Shown: positions 30,921 to 39,564 of the stretch, piece after piece
Numbering within the stretch: position 1 is the stretch's first letter
Layout of the letters: each line of letters starts with the position of its first letter
Source of the DNA: a virus
Length of the DNA stretch: 41,286 nucleotides
Virus record (IMG/VR): IMGVR_UViG_3300027969_000183
Location: 1 to 41,286 of that record
Direction: 5' to 3' (one strand)
Program-made: the position numbers and the translations under genes
Notes under the pieces: model-generated
Database searches by the model: none
What the model saw: only the letters and a program-made list of their open reading frames with translations
Told to the model about the DNA's origin: nothing

Positions 30921-31065
30921 CGAGTTCAGTTTCTTGGGGTTTGTAGCCTGCTCGGCAAATGTATTTGATGATGTTACCAGACAGGAAGTCAAGATCTTGG
31001 TCAACAATGAAGTCCCAAACCTGAATCTTGCCTTGCTGGTAATGGGCTGGATCGTGCTTACTCAT
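30799..31065 (-). CDS. DUF3310 protein (T7 gp1.7-related domain)
   Basis: 88 residues from ATG 31065, overlapping the exonuclease stop by 8 bases. DPAHYQQGKIQVWDFIVDQD, then FLSGNIIKYICRAGYKP, then WLKVRAYVERKI is the DUF3310 signature. The domain occurs in T7 gp1.7, a dGMP/dTMP kinase that makes T7 sensitive to dideoxythymidine. This short form has only the domain itself, so kinase activity cannot be assumed. The neighbouring MazG-like and RNR genes place it in a nucleotide-metabolism block. Confidence 0.85.
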   Translation of the reverse strand: MSKHDPAHYQQGKIQVWDFIVDQDLDFLSGNIIKYICRAGYKPQETELDDWLKVRAYVERKIRAISDAQPPHSGYPVPTGDGAAHFHT

Positions 31066-31897
31066 TGGTTGGTGGGTTCCACAGGATGGGTTGTTTGGTT
31101 GTGAAGTTGTACTCGTTTGGGCGGAGGATCCTGGCAAGCCTAGCATTGCGGAGGGCATCCTCCTCGGTCAGACCTGCCTTCTCATAAGCACCTCTGATCA
31201 CCTCCCACTCTGTGCCCTGTGCCCCTGCAAGGAGCTTCTCAGCACCCTTGGCACCAACACCAGGCACACCTTTGTAGCCGTCCACAGGGTCTCCTGTGAG
31301 GCACTGGGTCCAGAACCAGTAGTCGGCCTGTTCTTTGGTGGTGGTGACCTCTTCCTTTCCATTGAACAACCGACAAGCGATCTGCTTCATGTCTTTGTCG
31401 GGACTGACCAGAACAAAGTGAGAAGGATCATTGTGGCAATGAATGCCAAGAGCATCATCAGCTTCAAGGTGGGGAATGGTTACGGTGTCATAGTTCTGCC
31501 GACACCACCCTAGCAACTTGCGATAGCCAACAGGCTTACGCTTTGTTCGGTTGCCCTTGTACTCGGGGTCAACCGTCTTCCTGAAGTTCTTGGTGTCAGA
31601 AAAGTACAGGGTGACATTGGTGGTGTCATACTGTGACCTGAGGTTGCTGATGTCCTGCTCAAAAGTTCGGATGACCTCTTTCAGATTGCTAACAATTGTG
31701 ATGAGATCTTCACCCCAATCAAGTTCCTCCTCGTTGACCTGACAGGAACGGTAAGCGTAGAAGTCTGCATCAACCCGCAAGCTAATGGCAGTCTGCCCAC
31801 GATGCCCCTTCTTTCGCTTCGGAGGCGAGTGGGACTCGGAGGTTGTAGTACTCTCCTGCTTGGACGATTGCCCATTCGAGATTGAACTTGAAGTCAT
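31058..31897 (-). CDS. 5'-3' exonuclease (T7 gp6-like, flap nuclease family)
   Basis: 279 residues from ATG 31897; T7 gp6 has 300. It removes primers and degrades host DNA. Motifs: RVDADFYAYR (41-50), PEYKGNRTKRKPVGY (111-125), LEADDALG (144-151), SPDKDM (165-170) and TGDPVDGYKGVPGVGAKGA (201-219), i.e. the acidic metal sites and the helix-hairpin-helix of the family. MTEEDA..ARILR..EYNF near the end matches T7 gp6. The first 38 residues are Ser/Thr/Lys-rich, coded in a second frame of the DNA polymerase 3' end (116-base overlap). A TTG two codons before the ATG is another possible start. Confidence 0.93.
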   Translation of the reverse strand: MTSSSISNGQSSKQESTTTSESHSPPKRKKGHRGQTAISLRVDADFYAYRSCQVNEEELDWGEDLITIVSNLKEVIRTFEQDISNLRSQYDTTNVTLYFSDTKNFRKTVDPEYKGNRTKRKPVGYRKLLGWCRQNYDTVTIPHLEADDALGIHCHNDPSHFVLVSPDKDMKQIACRLFNGKEEVTTTKEQADYWFWTQCLTGDPVDGYKGVPGVGAKGAEKLLAGAQGTEWEVIRGAYEKAGLTEEDALRNARLARILRPNEYNFTTKQPILWNPPTNE

Positions 31898-33566
31898 TGA
31901 CAAGGTGTGGGAGGACAGCTAATTGAATTTCATCATGGATCCAACCAAGCCATTGGTAGTCAATGTCCCACTTGTATCCTAGTTTGGTAAGTGACTCATA
32001 GGCAATCACGTTCCATCTCTTGCAAACGATAGCACCAGCAGACTGAAGCAGATAGTTCAGGGCAGCATGTTTCTTGCCTTGGAGACGGATGGGACGACCA
32101 TCAAGACCCCTAAGCACATCACCCTCTGCCTTCTGTTTGACGGCAGTCAGGAGATCATCAAGTCCAGGAATAGCAGCAAGGAACTTCTTGCGAATGTCTT
32201 TGCCCAACCTTAAGGCTTCCGCATCCCCCAGACTTTTGTCCATAGTGAGCCCGATCTTCTTGTCGGAAGCACCGTAAATGAATGCGTAAGTGAGAGACTT
32301 GACAGCCTTTCTCGTGCAGCCGACTCTGTCTGCATTCTGTTGATGAATGTCGCCATTAACAACAACGTCAGCAAAAGACCCCCCGTCAAAGAAAGCGAGG
32401 TAATGACCAAGCATCCTAAGTTCAAGGCCAGAAGCATCAGCACCGACCTGTCGCATCCCCTTACCAGGCAAGAAAAGAGCGCGGCAACGTGGATCACTAC
32501 TTACCTGTCCAAGGTTTGGTTTGCTATGGGCATTGCGACCTGTGTTGGTTGCAAGCATACACTGGTGATGGATACGACCCTGAGGTGTAACCATCTTCAG
32601 CCATGCGTTTGCCCCGTCACTGAGTTGTCCTACCCCTTTCTGGAGTTCCAAGATACGAGCAAAGGTGGTTGCCTCTGTGGTATCAAGACCCATCAGGATT
32701 CCTTCATCAATCTTAGGGATGCCAGTGTCAGTGAACTGATCTGGTTTCCATCCTCGCCAGGTCATGAAGGCCCAGCCAATGTGATGACGGCTGGTGGGAT
32801 TGAACTCCTTGAGTTTGGTGAATGGTGCATCTTTGATGTAGCCCTTGGTTTGGTTGGGACGTTTGGGAATCATCTGACCACCATCCACATAAGGGAAGAT
32901 GCTTCTCATCCCATCAGCCAACTGATCCATCTCTGTTCGGAGAGTTGATTCGAGTTGCTGACCTGCCCTCACATCGAAGGGCCATCCTGATGTTTCCTGC
33001 TTGGCCATGATCCTGGCAAGGTCATGTTCCAGTCGAATGGAATCTGTGCAGTCGTTCAGCTTAGGGGTGAACAGCTGCACTAATTCATGACTGACGTGGA
33101 CATCCTGCTCGCAGTAATCCTCCATCTCCTGTGACCAGTCCTTCCAGTCTGTGGTCTTGCCGAACTCACCCTTGTATTCGGTGAGACGGTAGCCCCAGGC
33201 CTCCAGACTGTGACGTCCGAAGAGCTGCCCAGGCATTGCTGCTGGGCGTTTCCGCACATCACGAGCAAGGATGTCAGAAAAGAACATCCGAGACATGATT
33301 AGGGTGTCAAAGGTGGCGGCCTTTGGCTGGAAGAAGGGATAGATCTGTTGAAGGGCTGGGATGTCGTAGCCAACAATGTTGTGGCCCCACAACTCATCTG
33401 CCTCCATGAGAAGGGTGACTCCTTCGGTGACACTGTGCTCACCACCCTGATCGTTGAAACGAAAGACCTGCTTGGTGTCAAGGTCCATTGCAACGATACA
33501 GTGAACCACACTCAGCTTCCGAAGAAGCCCATCTGATTCAATGTCGAACAGCAGTCTCAATCCCAC
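31782..33566 (-). CDS. DNA polymerase, family A (T7 gp5-like)
   Basis: 594 residues; T7 gp5 has 704. 3'-5' exonuclease: D8 and E10 (FDIESDG), D68 (HNIVGYDIP), D155 (YCEQDVHVS). Polymerase: motif A GADASGLELR (375-384, catalytic D377), motif B with R419, K423, Y427, Y431 (T7 R518, K522, Y526, Y530), LLQSAGA, and motif C HDE (544-546). Tyr427 is the position that in T7 makes the enzyme accept dideoxynucleotides. Shorter mainly in the thumb/linker. The start is GTG 33566 with AGGAAGG upstream; it overlaps the zinc-ribbon gene by 10 bases. Confidence 0.97.
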   Translation of the reverse strand: MGLRLLFDIESDGLLRKLSVVHCIVAMDLDTKQVFRFNDQGGEHSVTEGVTLLMEADELWGHNIVGYDIPALQQIYPFFQPKAATFDTLIMSRMFFSDILARDVRKRPAAMPGQLFGRHSLEAWGYRLTEYKGEFGKTTDWKDWSQEMEDYCEQDVHVSHELVQLFTPKLNDCTDSIRLEHDLARIMAKQETSGWPFDVRAGQQLESTLRTEMDQLADGMRSIFPYVDGGQMIPKRPNQTKGYIKDAPFTKLKEFNPTSRHHIGWAFMTWRGWKPDQFTDTGIPKIDEGILMGLDTTEATTFARILELQKGVGQLSDGANAWLKMVTPQGRIHHQCMLATNTGRNAHSKPNLGQVSSDPRCRALFLPGKGMRQVGADASGLELRMLGHYLAFFDGGSFADVVVNGDIHQQNADRVGCTRKAVKSLTYAFIYGASDKKIGLTMDKSLGDAEALRLGKDIRKKFLAAIPGLDDLLTAVKQKAEGDVLRGLDGRPIRLQGKKHAALNYLLQSAGAIVCKRWNVIAYESLTKLGYKWDIDYQWLGWIHDEIQLAVLPHLVNDFKFNLEWAIVQAGEYYNLRVPLASEAKEGASWADCH

Positions 33567-33736
33567 GGACCTTCCTCAGCTGCAAAGGTGGTCTCAGTAA
33601 TCACATCAGGACGACCACAACTGGAACAGAAGTTGCCAGTGGGAATCATCTTGCTGAAGAAGAACTCCTCACTGTCACATGTCAAACATCGAACGGTGTT
33701 GTGATAGCCGATTTTAAGTTGTCGTTCAGAAGTCAT
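33557..33736 (-). CDS. Small zinc-ribbon protein
   Basis: 59 residues from ATG 33736. Two Cys pairs (CLTC and, about 19 residues later, CSSC) form a treble-clef/zinc-ribbon-like unit followed by an acidic end (AAEEGPWD). It overlaps the helicase stop by 11 bases and the polymerase start by 10, so it is locked into the replication operon. The frame extends upstream to 33853, but that part is helicase out of frame. Small zinc proteins between helicase and polymerase are known in cyanopodoviruses without assigned function; a replisome accessory role is a guess. Confidence 0.75.
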   Translation of the reverse strand: MTSERQLKIGYHNTVRCLTCDSEEFFFSKMIPTGNFCSSCGRPDVITETTFAAEEGPWD

Positions 33737-35336
33737 AGTTGTCTGGGGTTGTGGCATGGGTGTCTCGTTGTTTGAACATTGGAGTAACGTCTTCCAACAT
33801 GCGACCTGTGTCTCCGTTGTAGCTAACAAATCCAGCAGGTCCTGTCTTTCCATTGAATCGGTTCTTCAATACAACCAGCTCTGAGTGACTCTCTCCAGCA
33901 CTGAGGTTTCGCTGAATAGCGATGACCAGATCAGATAGCTGGACAATGGCATGGGAACCCCTGAGTTGTCCGAGGGAAACCTTTCCTCCGTCTTCGTGTC
34001 CTTTGTCATTCTGTGGTCGGCGTAGGTGGCTGATGAGAATCATACCAATACCAGTCTCCTCAACAAAGCTGCGGAGCTTGGTCATGGTAACGTCAATGAG
34101 CTTGCGCTCGTCCCCCGAATCATTGCCAGACAGAAGGATGCTGAGGTGATCAAGGATGACCCACCTAATACCCTTTGCCATCGTCATGAATCGGATGTCA
34201 CTCAGAATAGCCTCAGGATCCACGGAACCAAAGCCGTCACGAAGAAAAACATGGCCAGAGCCAACGGAAGCATCAAACGCTTGGCGGAAATCCTCTTGTG
34301 GGATGTCATTGCTGATGTGGAGTGGTTTGTTGGCCTTGACGGACATGAGACGTAAGGCGGTCCGTTGAAGGCCCTCCTCCAGTCCAATGTAGCCCACCTT
34401 ATGACCCTGGTCAACCAACCCCTGTGCTACCTCTCCGCAGAGTGTGCTTTTGCCGACACCTGAGCCTGCTGTGACTGTGACCAGTTCTCTGAGTCTAAGA
34501 CCACCAGTGACGGCGTTAAGACTGTCAAAAGGCCAATCAGCGTCCCGCCCAGCCAGGGGACGACTAGCGATCTCAAAGAGATCAGTTCCATCGATGACGG
34601 TCTTTGGGGCAAACTGTCGTTTGTTCCAGATGGCTTGCCTGATGGCGTCTGTGTCCTTTGCAACTAATGCTTCATTTGCATCCTTGTATTGGTCAGTGCG
34701 GGCGATGAACACCCGCTCATGTGGGAAGAGGGAAGCACACGATTGTGCTGCCTCCTGGCCAGGACCATCGTTGTCAAAGAACAGGATGATCTCATCAAAC
34801 TCCAGCACCCACTTCAGCTGCTTCTCCAGTGACTTCCTGGCACCGTTGGCACCATTGGGAACACTGACAACTGGCCAATTAGGACGGGCCTGCCAGACGC
34901 TCATGGCGTCCTCCTCGCCCTCGGTAATGACAAGAGTCTTGCCACCACCAAATAGCTGCTGGCCAAACAGTTGATGTTCTTCGTTCTTGCCCTTCCAAGT
35001 GATGTCCTTGGCAGCAGTCTTTTCCTTGAACGCAATCACCTGTCCTGAGGAGTTGCAGTAAGGAAACCGAAGGGTTTGATTCTCAGCAGAGAACCGAACG
35101 TTGAACTTCTTGCATGTGTCTTCTTGGATGTTTCTGGTGCGGAGAGGAATGATATCTCCTGAGTAATCCATGCGGTTGCGAGGCTTGTGGGAAAGGGGAA
35201 CATCACCATCGCCATGTTCGTAGTACCCACAGGAGAAGCAATACGCATCGCCCGCTTGGTAACGAGCGAGCGCATCACTACTACGACATGAGGGACAGGG
35301 TTCGTGACGAACAAACACTGACTCAGAGTCTTTCAT
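33726..35336 (-). CDS. Primase-helicase (T7 gp4-like)
   Basis: 536 residues; T7 gp4A has 566. Zinc-binding primase site with C14, C17, C33 and C36 (CPSC, CFSC). TOPRIM with TEGEEDA (138-144) and FFDNDGPG (186-193). Then the DnaB-like helicase: Walker A GSGVGKST (291-298), E320 in GLEEGLQR, Walker B VILDH (393-397), ISHLRRP (435-441) and the Arg-finger block QLRGSHAIVQLSD. The tail ends acidic with a terminal Phe (DNYDF), as in T7, where it docks the polymerase. ATG 35336 overlaps the endonuclease stop as ATGA. Confidence 0.97.
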   Translation of the reverse strand: MKDSESVFVRHEPCPSCRSSDALARYQAGDAYCFSCGYYEHGDGDVPLSHKPRNRMDYSGDIIPLRTRNIQEDTCKKFNVRFSAENQTLRFPYCNSSGQVIAFKEKTAAKDITWKGKNEEHQLFGQQLFGGGKTLVITEGEEDAMSVWQARPNWPVVSVPNGANGARKSLEKQLKWVLEFDEIILFFDNDGPGQEAAQSCASLFPHERVFIARTDQYKDANEALVAKDTDAIRQAIWNKRQFAPKTVIDGTDLFEIASRPLAGRDADWPFDSLNAVTGGLRLRELVTVTAGSGVGKSTLCGEVAQGLVDQGHKVGYIGLEEGLQRTALRLMSVKANKPLHISNDIPQEDFRQAFDASVGSGHVFLRDGFGSVDPEAILSDIRFMTMAKGIRWVILDHLSILLSGNDSGDERKLIDVTMTKLRSFVEETGIGMILISHLRRPQNDKGHEDGGKVSLGQLRGSHAIVQLSDLVIAIQRNLSAGESHSELVVLKNRFNGKTGPAGFVSYNGDTGRMLEDVTPMFKQRDTHATTPDNYDF

Positions 35337-35689
35337 TCAATCCAAGAGAGGGGAATATCAGAAGAGGAACACCACTTGAAACCGTTCTTGTCGGCCCACA
35401 TAGCATAGGTGGTTTTGCTTTCCTTGGAAAGTGTGTTGTGTGGGGCTTGAAAGACAAAACGGATGTCAAGCTCAGGGTTATCATGTTTCACTGCTAACAT
35501 CTTGCGACGATCAACAGGCTTGAAGTAACCCTTTGCCTCCAGTATCACTCCATTGGGAAGAACAAAGTCTGGGGTGTACTTTGCGGTGATAGTGTAAGAG
35601 AGCTTAAGAGTTTCATACTCAAACGAAACATCATTAAGCTCCAACCACCGGGCCAACCTTTCTTCAAGGCGGCTCCGGTAGCCCGCCAT
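35333..35689 (-). CDS. Endonuclease I, Holliday junction resolvase (T7 gp3-like)
   Basis: 118 residues; T7 gp3 has 149. It resolves branched DNA and helps break host DNA. RSRLEERL, FEYETLKLSYTI, YTPDFVLPNGVILEAKG and HNPELDIRF-type blocks align with T7. Catalytic residues E9, D41, E51 and K53 correspond to T7 E20, D55, E65 and K67. The C-terminus closes with IPLSWIE like the T7 IPAEWIK. It is shorter than T7 only at the N-terminus. The start ATG overlaps the SSB stop by one base. Confidence 0.96.
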   Translation of the reverse strand: MAGYRSRLEERLARWLELNDVSFEYETLKLSYTITAKYTPDFVLPNGVILEAKGYFKPVDRRKMLAVKHDNPELDIRFVFQAPHNTLSKESKTTYAMWADKNGFKWCSSSDIPLSWIE

Positions 35690-36246
35690 CAGAAGGGAAG
35701 ATCGTCAGCTGTTTCCGTAGGAGCAGGCTGGAAGTTGGGACTACCTACCTTGAACCCATCAACGGAACCAAAGATAGCAACCACATCATCATCGCTGATG
35801 TCACCAGAGTCATACCCATTCCCTGAGGATAAGGAGATGATCTGGGCACCCTTGACTTTGAACGAGAGGCCGATCTTGGTGGTGAAGACATAGGGCTTAA
35901 CATCAACAATGAGGCGAACCTTCGTACCCTTCCAAATCTGAGTGGTCAGAGGAATGGGTTGACCATCCGTATCCACCCAAGGGAACATCGGGTTGTTGCT
36001 GTCACCACCATAGCTCAGCTTCACATAGCCAGACTCATCCCATTTGGGAAGTTCTGCTGTGCTGCGCTTTCCAGCTAGCTTGTTCTTGCCCCACTCCAAG
36101 GCATTCTCATACTGCTTGTCAAACTCAGGAATGAGTTCATCAGGAATACGGAAGCCAATGGAGCAGCTGTTGAACCTACCACTGGGAACCAAGGCGTTGA
36201 TGTAGCCTTCGAGCGTGGTGGCAAAGACGAAACGGTTGTCGCTCAT
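35689..36246 (-). CDS. Single-stranded DNA-binding protein (T7 gp2.5-like)
   Basis: 185 residues; T7 gp2.5 has 232. The OB-fold region spans VFATTLEGYINALV, WKGTKVRLIVDVKPYVF and GLSFKVKGAQIISL. The last 30 residues are acidic and end ETADDLPF with a terminal Phe, the tail that in T7 touches polymerase and helicase. The position between RNA polymerase-proximal small genes and endonuclease I is the T7 one. ATG 36246 overlaps the previous stop as ATGA. Confidence 0.92.
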   Translation of the reverse strand: MSDNRFVFATTLEGYINALVPSGRFNSCSIGFRIPDELIPEFDKQYENALEWGKNKLAGKRSTAELPKWDESGYVKLSYGGDSNNPMFPWVDTDGQPIPLTTQIWKGTKVRLIVDVKPYVFTTKIGLSFKVKGAQIISLSSGNGYDSGDISDDDVVAIFGSVDGFKVGSPNFQPAPTETADDLPF

Positions 36247-36455
36247 GTGATGGGAAGAAGGGTGGTGAGTTTGGTGCTGGCCACAAGGTCCTCATGCTCT
36301 CGGAAGAGGGCAAGGAGGCTCTCAGGGGTGTCCCCGAGGTCTTCATCAAACCACTTCAGGATCTCCATGGCTTCCTCATAGGAGTAGCCATAGGTAGCGA
36401 TCACCTGTTCAAGAGAGGCGAGAGAGGCATCGCTCATCTGTTCAAGATTGATCAT
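36243..36455 (-). CDS. Small acidic hypothetical protein
   Basis: 70 residues, acidic, with helices resembling a UBA/CUE-like three-helix layout (MSDASLASLEQVIATYGYSY, then EEAMEILKWFDEDLGDTPES, then LLALF). That resemblance is weak. The start ATG overlaps the preceding stop and the stop overlaps the SSB ATG (ATGA on both sides), so expression is coupled to SSB. Small acidic proteins in this place in T7 (gp2 and others) inhibit host RNA polymerase, but nothing in this sequence shows that. Confidence 0.7.
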   Translation of the reverse strand: MINLEQMSDASLASLEQVIATYGYSYEEAMEILKWFDEDLGDTPESLLALFREHEDLVASTKLTTLLPIT

Positions 36456-36700
36456 TCAAATGCCTCAAGCACTTGCTCAGCAGCTTCGGTACATTCCTGA
36501 ACACCACCACCAGAGGCAGCACAGCACATCCAAGCAGCTGCTGTGAACTCATCCTTGATGAACTCTTCAAAGGTCAGCTCAGGCTCTTCCTTGACATACT
36601 CAGAGTACTGTTCAAACAGCACACCAGTGATCTCAAGGTCCAGTTCGTAATCAGCAGCAACCTCTGCAACGTAGGCCAGAGATTCTTCAGAAGTGATCAT
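36452..36700 (-). CDS. Small acidic, Cys-containing hypothetical protein
   Basis: 82 residues, strongly acidic (EEPELTFEEFIKDEF) with three Cys near the C-terminus (MCCAASGGGVQEC). Helical by composition. It is the first gene after RNA polymerase, separated by 2 bases, and its stop overlaps the next ATG. T7 places gp2, an acidic inhibitor of host RNA polymerase, close by, so an acidic DNA-mimic or polymerase-binding role is conceivable. No similarity is recognised. Confidence 0.7.
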   Translation of the reverse strand: MITSEESLAYVAEVAADYELDLEITGVLFEQYSEYVKEEPELTFEEFIKDEFTAAAWMCCAASGGGVQECTEAAEQVLEAFE

Positions 36701-36702
36701 GG

Positions 36703-39036
36703 TTAACAGAAGAAGTAGGGGGAAGCTTGAACATCATTGATGTCCAAAGTGTTTTTCATGATGCTCTCATCAAAGACAGCACCAATCTGATCAGCCCAAT
36801 TCCTAAGAACAGGCTGGCTGTAAATCGACACGAACTCATTCCTGACTGCCTTAGCAATCAGATCCATGTCACAGGAACGTCCTAACACACAGTCATGGAT
36901 GACAGTGAAAGGTCCCTTCCAATCAGCAAACACACAATGCAACAACGCAGCATCCAGGGAATGGATCACGTTAGGAGCCGAAGCACTGACATGATGATCA
37001 ATGTCCACTGGTCCTGGTTCTTGCTTAGCAATGTTTGCGGTGAGTGTTGTGCCAAGCAACTTGGTGGCAATCCGTTCTGTTTGTGTGATCCTTAGGTTTT
37101 GAACCACAGGGAATCCAGAAGGTGTCACCCATTCAATAACCTCTTTGCCAGACTTGATCTGCTCCTTCACTGCCCCTTGGATGAAATTCATACAAAGCAC
37201 AGGACCAGAGAAGATCTCCTTAACACCGAAGTCATAGATTGCCTTGACAATCTCGGTGAGTTCACCTTTCTCAAGAGACACACCACGAAGCTCTTGTCGG
37301 ATGTAATCACGAGCAGAGTGACGAGTCACACCATAGGGTGTTGTCATCACGGTCCTCTTGGTTACCTTCCTGGTGATGTGTTGATGAAGATGCTCTGGTA
37401 TCTTCTCCTTGGCCTTGTTAGCCACAATCAGATAGCCATCAGAGGGCTTGGCTGTTGGGACAACATTGACCATCTCAGCTGCCGTGCGGTCAAGCGTAAG
37501 GGCAGAGAGGTGTTGAAGACCAGAACAAGTAGCATCAACAGCAATAGGAAGACCGGAAGTCTTCTTATCACCAACAATCACACAGGAATGATACTCAAGA
37601 CACGCAGCTAAGAAACACCAGGGTTCCTCTGCTACGGACCACTCATTGATCATGCCTTTTGGATCACTAGCAATCTTGCTGATTAGGGCATGATTGGCAT
37701 AGGTCCAAGTCAGACGATCATCCATCGTAGCCTTATCCAATCCATAGGTAGTAGCAACCTGAAAGGCTAGCCACCACTGAACCACTAAGCCTTCTTCCTC
37801 AAAGAGAAACAAACTCTTTTCAAAGTCAGTTCCCTGTGGGCTGAGGCTTGTGGGAATTGGATAGCATCGTCCACGGTAGTCGAAACTCCATGGAATCCAA
37901 AACGGATCACCCTGATACTTGTTCGCAACAAACAAGCACTCTATTGTTCGGTAGTTATTCTGTGCCAGAAACGAGTTCCTATCTTCGATCTCAGTACGAG
38001 CTTTCCGATAGGCTAACTTGTCTTCCTCAGAAGCAGTCTCCCAAGGCTCTGGCTTTGGCGGTGGAGGTGTTGGATCCTCCGCTCGGAACTTACCCACACT
38101 GATGCGGTGTTCCATACAGAAATTGGCTACGCTCAGAACAACAGGATTGATCCGATACGGCACCCGTTGTAGGGTGTTCAGCATGGCGAGGGCCTTGCTG
38201 TTCCGTAAGATAGTAGACCCCCCATAGTCTCGTACCCGTACCAGGCGACTCAGTTTGCGAATGTCGTTGGTGAGGTATCCACCCGAATGCTGGTCGGTCC
38301 AGTCATTGGGCTCACACAGCATGGGCCACAGGCACCCACAATAGGCCTGAGCCTGCAACAGGAGGGCCTCCTGTGCCCTCAGGAACTCTGGCTGGTAGGT
38401 GAGCACCGAACTCTTCTTGCCCTGTTTGTAGGTCACCTTGGAGCTGATCCAGCCCGTTGCCTTGGCAAGACGGTCAACCAACCACGCACCAACCTTATGG
38501 CGGATCGTAGGGGTCCACAGCTGCCACTCAATGTCGTTCTTTCTCATGGCAGCACGATACCGCTGGACCTTGTACCCATAGCCCTTGTGGGCATGGATGT
38601 TGTCAGCAGTGTTGCGGAAGAGATCCTTGTTCTGTGCCTCAAAGCTGTCCAGCATCAGCTGCTGTTCCACCCTGGTGCCAATCATGGTGGTGATACTGAC
38701 GTAGGTAGGATCAGCAGACCCACGACACTTACCAAGACCATCAATGAGTGTCTTGGCAGTGATGACAGCCAGCACACCAGGATCAGTCTCCTTGATCAGG
38801 ACCACAGCCTCTGCATAGGCAGCTGCTTGTCCATTATCAATCAGAGCAACCTTGTCACCAATCTCCTTAGCAATAGCACCAAGGCCATGCTTAATCAGAC
38901 TGGTTCCGTACACCGTGCTGCTGGCATAACTCCTGTCCTCGGCTGCCCTTGTGCGTTCAGCCAGCCTTGTCATGCCTTCTTGCTTTGCTTCAAGTTCCCG
39001 ACGAAACTGTCTATCGAGTTGCTCACTTGTTGCCAT
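36703..39036 (-). CDS. Single-subunit DNA-directed RNA polymerase (T7 gp1-like)
   Basis: 777 residues; T7 has 883. It transcribes middle and late phage genes. Catalytic blocks: FDYRGRCYPI (385-394), DATCSGLQHLSAL with D501 (T7 D537), VTKRTVMTTPYGVTRHS with K560 and Y568 (T7 K631, Y639), SASAPNVIHSLDAALL and VIHDCV with D715 (T7 D812). The C-terminus is YFFC rather than T7's FAFA, keeping the aromatic foot. The T7 Ala before the catalytic Tyr is Pro here (TTPYG). Codons for residues 272-278 (GGSTILR) form the second copy of the 21-bp repeat. ATG 39036 overlaps the preceding stop by one base. Confidence 0.97.
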   Translation of the reverse strand: MATSEQLDRQFRRELEAKQEGMTRLAERTRAAEDRSYASSTVYGTSLIKHGLGAIAKEIGDKVALIDNGQAAAYAEAVVLIKETDPGVLAVITAKTLIDGLGKCRGSADPTYVSITTMIGTRVEQQLMLDSFEAQNKDLFRNTADNIHAHKGYGYKVQRYRAAMRKNDIEWQLWTPTIRHKVGAWLVDRLAKATGWISSKVTYKQGKKSSVLTYQPEFLRAQEALLLQAQAYCGCLWPMLCEPNDWTDQHSGGYLTNDIRKLSRLVRVRDYGGSTILRNSKALAMLNTLQRVPYRINPVVLSVANFCMEHRISVGKFRAEDPTPPPPKPEPWETASEEDKLAYRKARTEIEDRNSFLAQNNYRTIECLFVANKYQGDPFWIPWSFDYRGRCYPIPTSLSPQGTDFEKSLFLFEEEGLVVQWWLAFQVATTYGLDKATMDDRLTWTYANHALISKIASDPKGMINEWSVAEEPWCFLAACLEYHSCVIVGDKKTSGLPIAVDATCSGLQHLSALTLDRTAAEMVNVVPTAKPSDGYLIVANKAKEKIPEHLHQHITRKVTKRTVMTTPYGVTRHSARDYIRQELRGVSLEKGELTEIVKAIYDFGVKEIFSGPVLCMNFIQGAVKEQIKSGKEVIEWVTPSGFPVVQNLRITQTERIATKLLGTTLTANIAKQEPGPVDIDHHVSASAPNVIHSLDAALLHCVFADWKGPFTVIHDCVLGRSCDMDLIAKAVRNEFVSIYSQPVLRNWADQIGAVFDESIMKNTLDINDVQASPYFFC
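38203..38223. repeat. 21-bp direct repeat, copy B (inside RNA polymerase gene)
   Basis: Identical over 21 bp and in the same orientation to 2042-2062. Here it encodes residues 272-278 (GGSTILR) of RNA polymerase, in frame. Neighbouring sequence differs between copies. Confidence 0.7.
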
Positions 39037-39368
39037 CAGTCAGTGTTCTCCGGGGTAATGGAAAGAGAATCAAACACACAGTAACGAGCCTTGCGGATCG
39101 TGATGATGTTGCTGATAACGCTGATCAGCTTTTGAATCAGTTCAACCTCATCCTCAGCCCCCTCAAGGCCCAGCTGTGCCCTTAGTAGCTTAGCAGGGTG
39201 GACATCAGGAGTAGGGGTTTCATTCCCATCCTCATCCACATCAGCCATGCTCAGCACATCAATGTGGGCATTGATCTTACCACCAAGTTCGGTGCAATAA
39301 TCAACCGAGAGAAGTTGAAGTTCTCTCAGCAGATCATCATACCTTAGTGCGCTTACGGTTGGAAACAT
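39036..39368 (-). CDS. Early hypothetical protein
   Basis: 110 residues from ATG 39368 (MFPTVSALRYDDLLREL); the frame reaches TTG 39407, but the ATG is a better start. It overlaps the preceding gene by 32 bases. Acidic middle (MADVDEDGNETPTPDVHP) and helical ends (DEVELIQKLISVISNIITIR). Not recognised. It directly precedes RNA polymerase and shares a base with its start, so it is probably co-translated with it. Confidence 0.65.
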   Translation of the reverse strand: MFPTVSALRYDDLLRELQLLSVDYCTELGGKINAHIDVLSMADVDEDGNETPTPDVHPAKLLRAQLGLEGAEDEVELIQKLISVISNIITIRKARYCVFDSLSITPENTD

Positions 39369-39564
39369 GGTGTTTGCGTGAGAGTTTGTTGAGCATGTCA
39401 AGAGCAATGATCATAGCCATCTCATCCTTTGTAAGATAGCTGTATTGTCTGATCCGGTGGTGCTTGCATAGCCTACGCATCTGCCGGAAGGTGAGCAAAC
39501 CACGAAGCTCAGAAGCCACTGCCAGACTGGTTTTGAGGCTTGTGGAAGGGGAAGCATTACTCAT
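39337..39564 (-). CDS. Small basic protein with a Rho_N/SAP-like motif
   Basis: 75 residues from ATG 39564, which overlaps the previous stop as ATGA; GTG 39573 is an alternative. Residues about 21-56 (LRGLLTFRQMRRLCKHHRIR, then QYSYLTKDEMAMIIALDML) follow the Rho N-terminal/SAP-like helix-extended-helix pattern (L....LR.LAK..GI..YS.L.K.EL...L). That fold binds nucleic acid, so an early regulator or DNA/RNA-binding role is likely. The rest is Lys/Arg-rich (SRKHHVSNRKRTK). It sits two genes before RNA polymerase. Confidence 0.7.
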   Translation of the reverse strand: MSNASPSTSLKTSLAVASELRGLLTFRQMRRLCKHHRIRQYSYLTKDEMAMIIALDMLNKLSRKHHVSNRKRTKV

